From contig CAJTEM010000012.1 of the NCBI GenBank assembly GCA_910575255.1, positions 62,001 to 126,000 on the forward strand: a DNA stretch of 64,000 nt, in the 5' to 3' direction. The stretch is from Lachnospiraceae bacterium. GTDB taxonomy: Bacteria > Bacillota > Clostridia > Lachnospirales > Lachnospiraceae. The notes beneath the pieces were generated by a model that was not told where the DNA came from, ran no database searches, and was given only the letters and a program-made list of their open reading frames with translations. Positions within the stretch are counted from its first letter, which is position 1. Each line of letters begins with the position of its first letter. Both the position numbers and the translations under genes were made by a program. Below are positions 44,997-54,402 of this stretch, piece by piece.

Positions 44997-45587
44997 TTAA
45001 CCGATTTTGGATAAAATGGCAATCTGAGCCGTTTCTTCCACAAGTTCCGCCAGATAAGCCGCCTCCCGCATATCCTTTCCCAGCGTCACCTGTCCATGGG
45101 CCTTAAGAAGGAACCCACAGGTATCCGGATGGTTTGCCAGATTTTCAAGAATATGGGGAAAATACTCTTTCGGCACAGCATAGGAACGGGTGTCGAATAC
45201 CGGCACATAACCGCCAAGCTTCAGCCGCGAATGATGGGTGGCAAACTCCAGCTGCTCATGGGCAGCTGCCCATGCCGTGGCATAAGGGGAATGGCAATGC
45301 ATGATCGCTCCGATATGAGGAAAAACCCGGTACAAGGCGCCGTGCAGCAGCGCCTCCTTCGACGGCTTTTTGTCCCCTAGTATCACATTCCCGTCAAAGT
45401 CTGTGACCACTACCGTGTCTCTCCCCACCTCATCAAAGGCAACATCCGTTGCCTTGACAAGCATTTGCTCCTTTCCGGCAATCCGGATACTCAGGTTTCC
45501 TCCATTGCTCATCTGATAACGCAAACGGTAAAAACGCTCTGCTGCCTGCTGCAATGCTTCTACCTGCTCCTTGTATGGAAAATCCAT
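44997..45587 (-). CDS. Class II aldolase/adducin family protein
   Basis: A 196-residue zinc aldolase-like enzyme. The start at 45587 (MDFPYKEQ) lies 8 bases behind GGAGG; the longer frame adds 28 residues that overlap the previous gene. Visible are the substrate-phosphate region MSNGGNLSIRI, the acidic residue in PSKEALLHGALYR, the metal histidines IMHCHSPYATAWAA and the late His of FLLKAHGQVTLG. It may cleave a fuculose- or rhamnulose-phosphate-like sugar or an acyloin. It is the last gene of the MBL-Tm-1-aldolase operon; the gap to the Tm-1 stop is 4 bases. Confidence 0.88.
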   Translation of the reverse strand: MDFPYKEQVEALQQAAERFYRLRYQMSNGGNLSIRIAGKEQMLVKATDVAFDEVGRDTVVVTDFDGNVILGDKKPSKEALLHGALYRVFPHIGAIMHCHSPYATAWAAAHEQLEFATHHSRLKLGGYVPVFDTRSYAVPKEYFPHILENLANHPDTCGFLLKAHGQVTLGKDMREAAYLAELVEETAQIAILSKIG

Positions 45588-45591
45588 CCTT

Positions 45592-46830
45592 TCAACCTCC
45601 GCTTCCCGTTCCCTCAGCCTCCAAAAGCCCTGCCATCTCCTCGGCGCAGATATGGGCAAACTCCGGATCACAGAAGTTCAGATCATACGCCTTAAAAATA
45701 ATCTCCGGCTTTAATTCCTTTTCAAAAATCTCCTGCATCTTCCGAATCGTCCCCGGCTTATGGAAGATTTCTCCCGGCCGGCTTAAGGTCCGAAGCCCTC
45801 CTAAGGGCAATACCACCTCCGTTCTTCCTGCGGACCGGTTCAGACGGCCGACAATCGTTTTTGTGATCTCAAGAATCTCATGTTCATAAAGCCTGGTATG
45901 AGTCAAATCTTTATTGTGCCACACATATCCCCGCTCCTTCGCATCCTCAAACAGCTCATCCGGTCTCAGACAGGCAAAATCGATTCCTCCCGGACAAATC
46001 AGGGCAGGAATCCCTGCTTCCGCGGCTGCGCAAAGACGGTTGTCCGCTCCTTTGCTGTATCCGTAACCGCCGAAATATTCTGCCGTCATCTCGTGAAGTG
46101 ACAGATCCATGACAGCGCCTATCGTTCCCTGCCGAATCAGATCCTCCATCACTCTCCCTCCCATGCCGGTGGAATGGAAGCTGATCGTCCTTTTTCCCTT
46201 CTTTTCCAGTTCATCTACTGCCAGCATTACCGTATCGTTCGTTATCCCCATCAAAGTGGCGGCTATGTAGCACTCTCCCTTTGTGTCAATCCGGGACGGG
46301 CCGCAAGACACCATCCCGGCTATAGCACCCACGGCATTCCCCAAAACCACCTCACTGATGGGATTCATCCCTGCAAAATCCACAATCGAGGGAAGCACCA
46401 TAATATCCTTATCCCCCACCACTGTGTCAAAATACCGGAATCCGCTGGCTATGGTGGAGCAGATAATCTTGGGAAAGCCAATGGGAAGCTGACGGAGAGC
46501 GGCAGAGCAGATTACCGTATTCTGCAGACCACCCATGCCAAGTGCTCCATCAATCCTCTTATCTTCATAGAGCAGTCGAATCATCCGAACGATACTCTCT
46601 GTCATGGCGGAGATTGCCCCGCTCTTGTCCATGTCCGAAACCTGTTCCCAGGTATATCCTCCCATAGCAAGCACCTGTTCCCGCCCAATGTCTGCCTGGA
46701 TGGGAATCTCCTTCCCGGTGCTGATATCCAGAATCAGCGGCTGCATGCCCGCTGCCTGAATCTTTTCTTTTATAAACAAAATCTCGTGATATTTTGTATC
46801 ACAACACGCAATCACTGCTATTACCGCCAT
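45592..46830 (-). CDS. Tm-1-like / UPF0261 family protein
   Basis: A 412-residue protein of the UPF0261 family, whose N-terminal half resembles the ATP-binding part of the plant virus-resistance protein Tm-1. The start at 46830 (MAVIAVIACCDTKYHE) matches the family N-terminus; the longer frame adds 32 unrelated residues overlapping the upstream gene. Family blocks are LILDISTGK, ALGMGGLQNTVICSAALRQLPIGFPKII type, VDFAGMNPISEVVLGNAVGAIAGM and ISFHSTGMGGRVMEDLI. The biochemical role in bacteria is not established. It lies between an MBL hydrolase and a class II aldolase gene in one operon. Confidence 0.85.
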   Translation of the reverse strand: MAVIAVIACCDTKYHEILFIKEKIQAAGMQPLILDISTGKEIPIQADIGREQVLAMGGYTWEQVSDMDKSGAISAMTESIVRMIRLLYEDKRIDGALGMGGLQNTVICSAALRQLPIGFPKIICSTIASGFRYFDTVVGDKDIMVLPSIVDFAGMNPISEVVLGNAVGAIAGMVSCGPSRIDTKGECYIAATLMGITNDTVMLAVDELEKKGKRTISFHSTGMGGRVMEDLIRQGTIGAVMDLSLHEMTAEYFGGYGYSKGADNRLCAAAEAGIPALICPGGIDFACLRPDELFEDAKERGYVWHNKDLTHTRLYEHEILEITKTIVGRLNRSAGRTEVVLPLGGLRTLSRPGEIFHKPGTIRKMQEIFEKELKPEIIFKAYDLNFCDPEFAHICAEEMAGLLEAEGTGSGG

Positions 46831-46858
46831 CTCTCTCGAAGCTTTTGCGCCTCTTATC

Positions 46859-47677
46859 TCACCTGCCTTCCGCTCCCAGTCCAAGAACCGGCGTTTTCTC
46901 AATCCGATCCAGCATCTCTCTGTCATGGCAGGTTAAAATATGTTCCAAACTCTCAGAACGTTCTTTAATCAGGCGGATGCTTTTCCACACAGCTACGATA
47001 TCGGAAAAGCGGTTTGGCGGAGTGATATCATAATGCAGCTTTTCAATAGGTTTTGTGTTGTCCATAATAAAAATCGCATCGCCGCAGCAGATATATTTCC
47101 CATCCTCTGTATCAATCTCCACAGACTGATGTCCCACAGAATGTCCTGGCGTCTCAAACACCCGCACCCCCGGCATGATCTCAGTCTCACCTTCCACCAG
47201 TTTCATGGGAATCCCCTCAAAAGGCCGGGTAATCCCCAGCTGTGGTGCCTCATAAGACTTGTAATACAAGGGAATGGGATCCATGGCAAACTCATACTCT
47301 CTGCGATTGACATAAAACTCTGCATTGGTAAATTTCTCCATGTAAAAACAATGGTCCCAATGCAGATGGGTAAATACCACAATCCCTATATCCTCCGGCT
47401 GATATCCCAGTTTGGCCAGCTGCTCTGCAATCGCCATCCCCTCCGGCTGATAAGAACCGTGATGGTGATACCGATCCGCCCTCTCTGTGTAAGCCATGCC
47501 CGTATCCACCAGCAGCAGCTTATCCCCGCCCTCTACCAGATAAACAAAAACCGGATATTCCTCCTCCTTATCCGATGCCTCCGGATAAAAGGCAGTGGTT
47601 GAATGATGATACAGATATTGCCTGGGAATCATTGTCACAAAACCTGTGTTAATCGGCCTGATTGTCAATTTATTCAT
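46859..47677 (-). CDS. MBL-fold metallo-hydrolase (lactonase-like)
   Basis: A 272-residue metallo-beta-lactamase-fold hydrolase. The start at 47677 (MNKLTIRPINTG) lies 8 bases behind AGGAGGT. The zinc motif HxHxDH is present as FTHLHWDHCFYMEKF (about residue 105), with the later ligands in ETPGHSVGHQSVEI and CCGDAIFI. The general layout is that of AHL-lactonase-like enzymes (AttM/AiiA group), so a lactone substrate is reasonable but not proven. It is the first gene of a three-gene operon, behind a full-consensus promoter and an operator shared with dctPQM. Confidence 0.88.
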   Translation of the reverse strand: MNKLTIRPINTGFVTMIPRQYLYHHSTTAFYPEASDKEEEYPVFVYLVEGGDKLLLVDTGMAYTERADRYHHHGSYQPEGMAIAEQLAKLGYQPEDIGIVVFTHLHWDHCFYMEKFTNAEFYVNRREYEFAMDPIPLYYKSYEAPQLGITRPFEGIPMKLVEGETEIMPGVRVFETPGHSVGHQSVEIDTEDGKYICCGDAIFIMDNTKPIEKLHYDITPPNRFSDIVAVWKSIRLIKERSESLEHILTCHDREMLDRIEKTPVLGLGAEGR

Positions 47678-47708
47678 ACATTGATACCTCCTGTATTTGA
47701 TAAATGAG

Positions 47709-47765
47709 GTATCCATTGTATCCAGTGTCCAATTTGATTATAAAAAATTCTGGCTGCGTTGTCAA
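47709..47765 (-). promoter_or_regulatory. Consensus promoter and shared operator of the MBL operon
   Basis: On the minus strand TTGACA (47765-47760), 17 bases, TATAAT (47742-47737), a perfect sigma-70-type match. The operator word TTGGACACTGGATACA begins at 47732 (minus strand), just behind the -10 box, and aligns with TTGGACACCGGATA at 43103. This ties the operon to the GntR regulon. Confidence 0.78.
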
Positions 47766-47781
47766 TCCGATTTTTAAATTA

Positions 47782-48174
47782 TCACCCCTTCACCGCCGCC
47801 ACCGCCTCAATCTCAATCACCATGCCGTGGTTAAACTTCCCTACCTGCATCGTGCTCCTGGCCGGTGGGTCAGCCGGGAAAAACTCTTTATACACTTCAT
47901 TAAATTCCTGGAAACGGTCAATGTCTGCCACAAAAACCAGGGTCTTAAATACATGTTCCAGATCCGACCCATGCTCCTCCAGAATGGCCTTTAAATTTTT
48001 CAGCACCTGGCGGGTCTGGCCCTCAATATCCCCTGGCGCCACCATCTCTCCCGTCACCGGGTCATTGGCAGTCACCCCTGCCGTAAAAATCAGATCTCCC
48101 ACCCGGAAGGCCTGGGAATACCATCCTCCCGGCTGTGGCGCCTTATTTGTCTCAAGCTTAACTGGCCTCATCAA
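47782..48174 (-). CDS. ridA: RidA family protein (YjgF/YER057c/UK114)
   Basis: A 130-residue trimer-forming enamine/imine deaminase. It has the family segments GWYSQAFRVGDLIFTAGVTANDPVTGEMVAPGDIEGQ, VLKNLKAILEEHGSDLEHVFK and the C-terminal LPARST-like arginine region (here DPPARSTMQVGKF). It lies 16 bases downstream of the M20 amidohydrolase. In pyrimidine and purine catabolic clusters RidA homologues (RutC) remove reactive imine or aminoacrylate intermediates, which suits this operon. Confidence 0.93.
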   Translation of the reverse strand: MMRPVKLETNKAPQPGGWYSQAFRVGDLIFTAGVTANDPVTGEMVAPGDIEGQTRQVLKNLKAILEEHGSDLEHVFKTLVFVADIDRFQEFNEVYKEFFPADPPARSTMQVGKFNHGMVIEIEAVAAVKG

Positions 48175-48190
48175 TTTTATGCCTCCTTCC

Positions 48191-49444
48191 TCACAGCTTC
48201 TCCGTCTCGCCCAGGGTCTTCAGCGTACCTAAAAGTACATCTGCACTGTCCCCCAGATCCTCTTTTGTGGTATATTCCTCCGGGCAATGGCTCAGCCCCC
48301 CATTGGAACTGCGCACAAAAATCATCCCTATTGGCAGGATCCGTTCCATGTTCACCGCATCGTGGCAAGGGAAACTGACCATCTCATTGTGGGGAATCTT
48401 CAGATCCTCTGCGGCATGTTCCATCACTTCCATGATTTTCCTGTTGCAGTGGGCCGGCGCCAGGTCACAGGTGGAGTGCACGGACCAGGTAAGCCCCCTT
48501 TTCCCACATTCCTTTTCCACAAAATCCAGAATATCTTCATATAGACGGTTCCAGATCTTATCATCCGCCTCACGGTAATCCACCGGCAGCACCGAACAAT
48601 TGGCAATGATATTGTGCTCCCCTGGTTTCGACTCAATATAGCCCACGGTACTGCGGGTATCATTGCCTGTGGCCATGGCAAGCCGTTCCACCTCAACTGC
48701 GATAGCTGCTGCCGCCTGCAAGGTGTCATGCCTGTCTTTCATGGCCATCCCCCCCGCATGGCAGGAAACCCCGTGCAGTTCAATATAAAACTGCTTGATC
48801 CCGGCGATATCCGAGACAACGGAGAGGGGAATTCCCTTGTCCAAAAGATACCTCCCCTGTTCAATATGTACCTCAATAAAACAGAAATAGTCCTCCGGTT
48901 TAATCCGGCTGGCCCCGATCCTGTCCGGATCCGTGCCCATGCCAAACTCTGTCATCGCCCTGCGCAGTGGTTCCCCTGTCACGCGGTGGCAGCAGGTATC
49001 GGCATAATCCTCTGGGAGCGTCCCGCACATGGCCTTGCTCCCAAATGTCCCGCCTAAAAACTGGCTCGCCTCCTCATTGATAAATGCCACAATCTCAATG
49101 GGCCTTCTTGGCTTATATCCCTCCTCCTTCATAATGGTAACCGCCTCCAGGGCTGCCATTATGCCCGTCAGCCCGTCGAAATACCCTCCGTTCGGCACCG
49201 TGTCAAAATGGGATCCGCACAAAATGGCCGGCAGTTCTTCCCTGCCCTCATAGCGGCCAAAAATATTCCCCACCGTATCCATCCGGACCTCCAGGCCGAT
49301 TTCTTCCATCCAGCCCATCAGCTTCCCACAAGCCTCCTTATATTCCGGTGTCCATGCAAAACGGCTGACCCCGCCTTCCTTTACCGCCCCGATAGCACCC
49401 ACCTCGTGCTGTTTCTCCCAAAGCCTTTCTCGATTTATCCTCAT
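48191..49444 (-). CDS. M20 family allantoate/N-carbamoyl-amino-acid amidohydrolase
   Basis: A 417-residue binuclear metallo-amidohydrolase of the AllC/HyuC/beta-ureidopropionase group. Metal ligands and catalytic residues are visible: CGSHFDTVPNGGYFDG, the Glu pair in AFINEEASQFLGGTFGSKA, IEVHIEQG and the dimer-lid histidine in GVSCHAGGMAMKDRHD, then PCHDAVNMERILPIGMIF and GLSHCPEEYT near the end. It cleaves N-carbamoyl groups, releasing ammonia and CO2 or a ureido product. The start shares one base with the permease stop (TAATG). Fitting substrates are allantoate, N-carbamoyl amino acids or ureidopropionate; the sequence cannot choose. Confidence 0.9.
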   Translation of the reverse strand: MRINRERLWEKQHEVGAIGAVKEGGVSRFAWTPEYKEACGKLMGWMEEIGLEVRMDTVGNIFGRYEGREELPAILCGSHFDTVPNGGYFDGLTGIMAALEAVTIMKEEGYKPRRPIEIVAFINEEASQFLGGTFGSKAMCGTLPEDYADTCCHRVTGEPLRRAMTEFGMGTDPDRIGASRIKPEDYFCFIEVHIEQGRYLLDKGIPLSVVSDIAGIKQFYIELHGVSCHAGGMAMKDRHDTLQAAAAIAVEVERLAMATGNDTRSTVGYIESKPGEHNIIANCSVLPVDYREADDKIWNRLYEDILDFVEKECGKRGLTWSVHSTCDLAPAHCNRKIMEVMEHAAEDLKIPHNEMVSFPCHDAVNMERILPIGMIFVRSSNGGLSHCPEEYTTKEDLGDSADVLLGTLKTLGETEKL

Positions 49445-50379
49445 TACCTGCCTCCTCCAGACTGCCTTATTTCAATCATTTTCCGTTTTTTCAACTGAAA
49501 AGCAACAAACATCGGATCTGCAACCACAAAAACCACCACAAAAATATAGGGAACCATCAAAATCAGATCCGGTGGCAGCTGCAGAAGCTGCAGCTGGTTC
49601 GATAAGGCATTGGAAAATCCGAACAACAGTGAGATAAACAATACCTTCTTTGGCTCTGCCTTCGCATAGGTCACGGCAGCCAGAGCGATAAACCCCTTCC
49701 CGGCTGTCATTTTTTCGGAGAACAAAGTCATTAACCCAAGGGACAGATGCGCCCCTGCCACAGCGCACATCACCCCTGTGATCCCGGAACAAATCAGCCT
49801 TGTCCTTTTCACATGGTATCCCACGGTCTCTGCTGCCTGGGGATTCTCTCCACAGGCGCGTATCATCATCCCAGGTTTCGTTTTGTACAGAATCAGATAG
49901 GTGATCCCCACAAAAACCCAGGAAAAGTAGGTAATGGCGGTCTGGTTTTTGAATATACCCCCAATGATGGGAAGTGTGTGCAGCAACGGTACCGTGATTT
50001 TCTTCAAAGATACAATCAGTTCCGACACAAAGGAACCCGTGGTGCCATAAATCACGGGAAGCAGGAAAGTGGTCAACCCCCAGCCGATCAGGTTAAAGGC
50101 AATTCCCACAACCGTGTTGTCGCCCTTTAAGTAAACGCAGATCAGCCCATATAGCAACCCGATGGCCAGTCCGGCCATGGCCGCATACCCTACGCCAACC
50201 CCGGCATTCCCATAGAAAAAGCTTCCGTATACCGCCATGAATGCGCCCAGGATCATCATCGCATCCAAGGCAATATTAGGCAGGCCAGCCTTATCGGAAT
50301 AGATCCCTCCGGTGGCAGCCAAAAGAATCGGTGTTGTCACACGTGCCGTTACCATAAATATCGAATATATCGCCGCCAC
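49444..50379 (-). CDS. ABC importer permease (BmpA/NupQ type)
   Basis: A 311-residue membrane subunit of the BPD_transp_2 family used by nucleoside and purine-type importers. It has GIYSDKAGLPNIALDAMMILGAF near the N-terminus and the conserved SLGLMTLFSEKMTAGKGFIALAAVTYAKAEPKK block. It follows the first permease after 3 bases. Confidence 0.92.
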   Translation of the reverse strand: MAAIYSIFMVTARVTTPILLAATGGIYSDKAGLPNIALDAMMILGAFMAVYGSFFYGNAGVGVGYAAMAGLAIGLLYGLICVYLKGDNTVVGIAFNLIGWGLTTFLLPVIYGTTGSFVSELIVSLKKITVPLLHTLPIIGGIFKNQTAITYFSWVFVGITYLILYKTKPGMMIRACGENPQAAETVGYHVKRTRLICSGITGVMCAVAGAHLSLGLMTLFSEKMTAGKGFIALAAVTYAKAEPKKVLFISLLFGFSNALSNQLQLLQLPPDLILMVPYIFVVVFVVADPMFVAFQLKKRKMIEIRQSGGGR

Positions 50380-50382
50380 CTT

Positions 50383-51447
50383 TTACCTCCCCCTTTCTGG
50401 ATTCCTGCGTCTCTTATTCCCGGCTTTCCCTCCAAGCCCCATGGCCTTGCAGGATACAAAAGTGATGATAATTCCCTGGATAATCATGGACAAAGAACGG
50501 GAAACATTGGTTGCCCTCTCCACCTGTAAAGAACCGGCCTTGATAATCCCCATAAAAATACTGCCAAACAAAACCCCGGCCGGGGTACTCCCCCCAAGCA
50601 GGGCCACAGCCAGGCCGTCAAACCCATAATCCGGTGAAAACTGGGACATAAATTTATACAGATAGCCAAGCACCTCCACCGATCCGGCGATCCCGCCTAC
50701 CATGCCGGAAAGGAGCATAACGCCCATGCGTACCTTATTGACACTCACGCCTCCGCATTTTGCAAAGCGGGGATTCAGCCCGGAAATATGTATCTCATAC
50801 CCCAGCTGTGTCTTGTTCAGCAAAAACCAAAATACAAGCACAAGGAAAAGCGCCAGGAAAATCCCCGTGTGGGCAGACAGATTCGGCCAGATTTTTGCAA
50901 GCTTTGCCGTTTCTTCAATCTCCGTGGTAACAAGGGTCGAGCCATAAGCGCCCCCTGCCAGAAAATAATATTTCACCAGATAGTCCGTCAGGTTGATCGC
51001 CACATAATTCATCATCAATGTGATGACCATCTCGCTGGCGCCATAGTACACCCGGGCGGCAGCAGGAACCAGCGCCCAAAGCATCCCCCCGGCAGCCCCC
51101 GCCGCCAGGCAGATGAGGATATGAAGGGGCGCCGGGATGCCCTTTATCATCGTTCCCGCCAGTGCCGACAGCATGGCCCCGATATACATCTGGCCTTCCA
51201 CCCCGATGTTAAACATCCCTCCCCGGAACGCAATGGCTGCCGCAACTCCGGTCAGCAAAACCGGGGTCGTCCACCGGATGGTGGATGCCACCGCAAACTG
51301 GGATCCCAAAGCGCCCTGGACCATTTTCCCATATATGGCAAGGGGGCTGTTGCCGGACATAAAAATCACCAGCCCGCCAAATAACAGGCTCAGAGATACA
51401 GCCGCAAAGACCACACCGGCATTTGACTCCTTTAACCTACTCCACAT
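50383..51447 (-). CDS. ABC importer permease (BmpA/NupP type)
   Basis: A 354-residue membrane subunit. The start at 51447 (MWSRLKESN) overlaps the ATPase stop by 11 bases and has GAGGGGGGAG upstream; the longer frame would overlap more. Conserved blocks are GVAAAIAFRGGMFNIGVEGQMYIGAM, YYGASEMVITLMMNYVAINLTDYLV and GLNPRFAKCGGVSVNK. It pairs with the next permease in the BmpA-type importer and is the paralog of the gene at 62685. Confidence 0.93.
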   Translation of the reverse strand: MWSRLKESNAGVVFAAVSLSLLFGGLVIFMSGNSPLAIYGKMVQGALGSQFAVASTIRWTTPVLLTGVAAAIAFRGGMFNIGVEGQMYIGAMLSALAGTMIKGIPAPLHILICLAAGAAGGMLWALVPAAARVYYGASEMVITLMMNYVAINLTDYLVKYYFLAGGAYGSTLVTTEIEETAKLAKIWPNLSAHTGIFLALFLVLVFWFLLNKTQLGYEIHISGLNPRFAKCGGVSVNKVRMGVMLLSGMVGGIAGSVEVLGYLYKFMSQFSPDYGFDGLAVALLGGSTPAGVLFGSIFMGIIKAGSLQVERATNVSRSLSMIIQGIIITFVSCKAMGLGGKAGNKRRRNPERGR

Positions 51448-52972
51448 CCTGCTCCCCCCTCTCCTGTACAATCCCGGCCATCAGCAACCCTATTTTTTCC
51501 TCCGACAGTTCCCCGGCCTTCACCTCCCCGGAGATTTTTCCTTCGTACATCACAAGCACCCGGTCACTCAGCAGCATTATCTCCGAGAGTTCATTCGACA
51601 CCAGCAGCACCGCTTTCCCCTGATCCCTCATCCTGGCAAGATGGCTGTGGATAAACTCCATTGCCCCGATGTCCACGCCCCTTGTGGGCTGTGAGGCAAT
51701 CAGGCACCGGGGGTTGAGATTGTATTCCCTGGCAAAAATAAGCTTCTGCATATTTCCTCCTGACAATGCGCTTCCCTTCGCCCTGTAGCCTGGAATCTTA
51801 ATTTTAAATTCCCTGACCATGTCCTCCAGTTCCTGCAAGGCTTTTTTCCTGGAAATCAGGGCATGGCGGTTAATCTCCGGCTTCCGGTAGGTAGTCATCA
51901 GGAAATTGTCCTCAATCGTCGCATCCGGGGCGGAGCCTTCCCTCTGACGGTCTTCCGGAATATGCCCCAGCCCCATGGCCCTGCGCTGCCAGGGCGATGA
52001 CTTTGTCAAAACCTCCTGGCCGTCGATCTCAATCCTTCCTGCATATTCCTGGTTAATGCCGGAAATAACTTCAATCAGTTCCGTCTGGCCATTCCCCTGC
52101 ACACCCGCAATCCCCACAATCTCCCCATAGTGGACATCAAAGGACACGTCATTGACCACCATCATCCCATCGTCATTCTTACATCGGATATTCCTGACAC
52201 CCAGGGCCTTCCCGCCAATTTTCGCCTCCTGCCTGTCGATGTGAAGCAAAAGCCCCCTCCCGATCATCATCCTGGCAAGTTCCTGCTCATTGGTATCTTT
52301 GGTGAACACATGCCCCGTCACCCGCCCGTCCCGCAAAACGGTCACTTCATCCGTCAGCTGCATGACCTCCGACAGCTTATGGGTGATCAATATAATGCTG
52401 GCGCCCTGATCTCTCAGGTTCTTAAGCGTCACGAAAAGTTCCGTGATTTCCTGGGGGGTCAGCACAGCGGTAGGTTCGTCCATAATCAATACATCGGCTC
52501 CCAGATAAAGGGCCTTTAAAATCTCGACCCTCTGCTTTAAGCCAACCGGGAGATCTTCCACCTTCGCATCCAGATCCATATCAAAATTATATTTTCCACA
52601 TAAAAGGCCAATCTCTTTCTTTGCCCTCCTGATATCCACAAAGCCATATTTCAGGACCGGGCGCCCCAGGATAATATTTTCCACAACAGACATGGAATTA
52701 ACCAGCGTAAAATGCTGATGCACCATCCCGATCCTGCAATTGATGGCATCCCTGGGGGAATGGAAAACCACCTGCTTCCCGTTGATCCAGATCTCGCCCT
52801 CATCCGGCCTGTACATCCCATATAATTGCTTCATCAGCGTCGTCTTACCGGCCCCGTTCTCCCCCACAATCCCATGGATGGAGTTCTTCCTGACTGAGAT
52901 TGTAATATGGTTGTTGGCAACGGTTCCCGGAAAAGCCTTTACGATATCTTTCAGTAGAACAGCATCCTCCAT
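51437..52972 (-). CDS. ABC importer ATPase, two nucleotide-binding domains
   Basis: A 511-residue double ATPase of the sugar/nucleoside importer type. The start at 52972 ([16 protein letters not shown]) gives the usual N-terminus; the longer frame adds 24 foreign residues. The first domain has Walker [11 protein letters not shown], a degenerate signature ([15 protein letters not shown]) and Walker [14 protein letters not shown]. The second has a degenerate Walker A ([10 protein letters not shown]) and the signature LSGGNMQKL. The C-terminus follows [15 protein letters not shown]. It is the paralog of the gene at 61153. Confidence 0.94.
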   Translation of the reverse strand: MEDAVLLKDIVKAFPGTVANNHITISVRKNSIHGIVGENGAGKTTLMKQLYGMYRPDEGEIWINGKQVVFHSPRDAINCRIGMVHQHFTLVNSMSVVENIILGRPVLKYGFVDIRRAKKEIGLLCGKYNFDMDLDAKVEDLPVGLKQRVEILKALYLGADVLIMDEPTAVLTPQEITELFVTLKNLRDQGASIILITHKLSEVMQLTDEVTVLRDGRVTGHVFTKDTNEQELARMMIGRGLLLHIDRQEAKIGGKALGVRNIRCKNDDGMMVVNDVSFDVHYGEIVGIAGVQGNGQTELIEVISGINQEYAGRIEIDGQEVLTKSSPWQRRAMGLGHIPEDRQREGSAPDATIEDNFLMTTYRKPEINRHALISRKKALQELEDMVREFKIKIPGYRAKGSALSGGNMQKLIFAREYNLNPRCLIASQPTRGVDIGAMEFIHSHLARMRDQGKAVLLVSNELSEIMLLSDRVLVMYEGKISGEVKAGELSEEKIGLLMAGIVQERGEQDVE

Positions 52973-53070
52973 GGAGCACCCCTTTTCCTTTCTTGCTGAT
53001 TTTTGTGAACCCACAGCAGCCTGGCCTGGCAGGCTGCTGTCCAAAACCTATGTCATGGCCTCCCGGCTTG

Positions 53071-54162
53071 CTATTCCAGGGTGGCAATCACTTCCTCGTA
53101 TGAGGGCATGGACTTCACCACAATCTCCCCGGATTTGATTTGTTCCGTAACTTCCTCCACCTTATCCCGCACCTCCTGGGGAATCTCGCACTGGGACTCA
53201 TCCGCCAGCTTGCAATAAGCATACCCGTTCTCCAGGGTAAGCACCTTAAGCCCCGGCTCAAAGACCCCGTCATTCCAGTCAATAACCAGATCCTTTGCCG
53301 CCGTATCCCAGGCTTCATAGTGGGAAGCCAGCACCTGCCCTGGCAGCCTGTCATTGTTATCATCCGTGCAGCCCATCACATAATAGCCCTCGCCCATTTC
53401 CTTGGCTGCCTCATAAAGCCCAAGGGCGCTTTTTCCCCCGGAGCCCCACAGCACGTCAACCCCGTTCTGGTAATGCACCAGTGCAAGTTCCTTCGCCTTT
53501 GCCGGATCCTCAAAGCTTCCGATCCAGCTTGTCTGCACTTCAATATCCGGGTTCACATACTCAATCCCTTCCAGGTATCCGTCCAGATACCGGTGGGTAT
53601 CCGGATTATCCACGCCGCCTACAAAGGCAACCTTATTATTCTTCGTCGTCATAGCCGCCAGAACCCCCATCACAAAGGATGACTGCTGCTCATAACAGCA
53701 AACCCCCTCCAAGTTGTCCCCCTTGGTGGCACAGATAGCATGGATAAAAGAGACATCCGGGTTCTGCTTCGCCACAGCCTTTACCGAATCAAGCAATTCC
53801 GGAAATACCGCGAAAATCAGGTTGTATCCTTCGCTGATCATCGCCTGCATGCTCTCTTCATATTCCCCCTTCTTAGCCTCCACCACATGGACTTCGATTC
53901 CTGCTTCGTCGCACCCTGCCTTAATCCCCCGGTATACGATATCCACCGGGCCGTCGTCCCCGAGCCTCTGGGAAGTAATGTAGGCAACCTTGTTCACGCC
54001 TTTGCCCTCTTCTGCTTTCTTCCCCGCCGGCTCCTCCTTTGCCGCATCTGCTTCCCCCTGGGTAACCGCCGGCGCCGTGGGTGCCTCATTCACCTTCTGG
54101 CATCCCCCTAAAGCCATAACAGCAACACATGCAGCAGCCAGCAATGCAATTCTTCTCTTCAT
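53071..54162 (-). CDS. BmpA/PnrA-family solute-binding lipoprotein
   Basis: A 363-residue extracytoplasmic binding protein with lipobox ALGGC at the signal-peptide end. The PnrA-like purine-nucleoside-binding fold shows as KVAYITSQRLGDDGPVDIVYRG, NPDVSFIHAICATKGDN, KVAFVGGVDNPDTHRYLDGYLEGIEYVNPD and VLWGSGGKSALGLYEAAKEMG. It feeds the ABC components encoded downstream. Known members bind nucleosides and purines; ligand identity here is open. It is the first gene of the operon, with a promoter and LacI-type operator. Confidence 0.92.
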   Translation of the reverse strand: MKRRIALLAAACVAVMALGGCQKVNEAPTAPAVTQGEADAAKEEPAGKKAEEGKGVNKVAYITSQRLGDDGPVDIVYRGIKAGCDEAGIEVHVVEAKKGEYEESMQAMISEGYNLIFAVFPELLDSVKAVAKQNPDVSFIHAICATKGDNLEGVCCYEQQSSFVMGVLAAMTTKNNKVAFVGGVDNPDTHRYLDGYLEGIEYVNPDIEVQTSWIGSFEDPAKAKELALVHYQNGVDVLWGSGGKSALGLYEAAKEMGEGYYVMGCTDDNNDRLPGQVLASHYEAWDTAAKDLVIDWNDGVFEPGLKVLTLENGYAYCKLADESQCEIPQEVRDKVEEVTEQIKSGEIVVKSMPSYEEVIATLE

Positions 54163-54239
54163 TTTACTCCCTCCTTATACGTTCTCCATAACTCCTTGCA
54201 GCTATTCTAACCATAGCCGCCGAAAATATAACTATTACT

Positions 54240-54289
54240 TTGTAATCGTTTACAAGCGTAATGATAACACATGTTTCAAGCACTGTCAA
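54240..54289 (-). promoter_or_regulatory. bmp-ABC operon promoter with LacI-type operator
   Basis: On the minus strand TTGACA (54289-54284), 17 bases, TATCAT (54266-54261), followed at once by the CG-centred near-palindrome TTGTAATCGTTTACAA (54240-54255, plus strand), the form of LacI/GalR-family operators. The divergent LacI protein is the obvious binder. Confidence 0.78.
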
Positions 54290-54402
54290 CATATATTTCG
54301 ATTATTTTTTTCTGTTTTTATGCATTTTACTCTATTTATTTGTTTTTTAAACCGTCTTTCTCTATCTCCTCTTTTGTGTTTCCACCTTTTTCATCCACTG
54401 AA

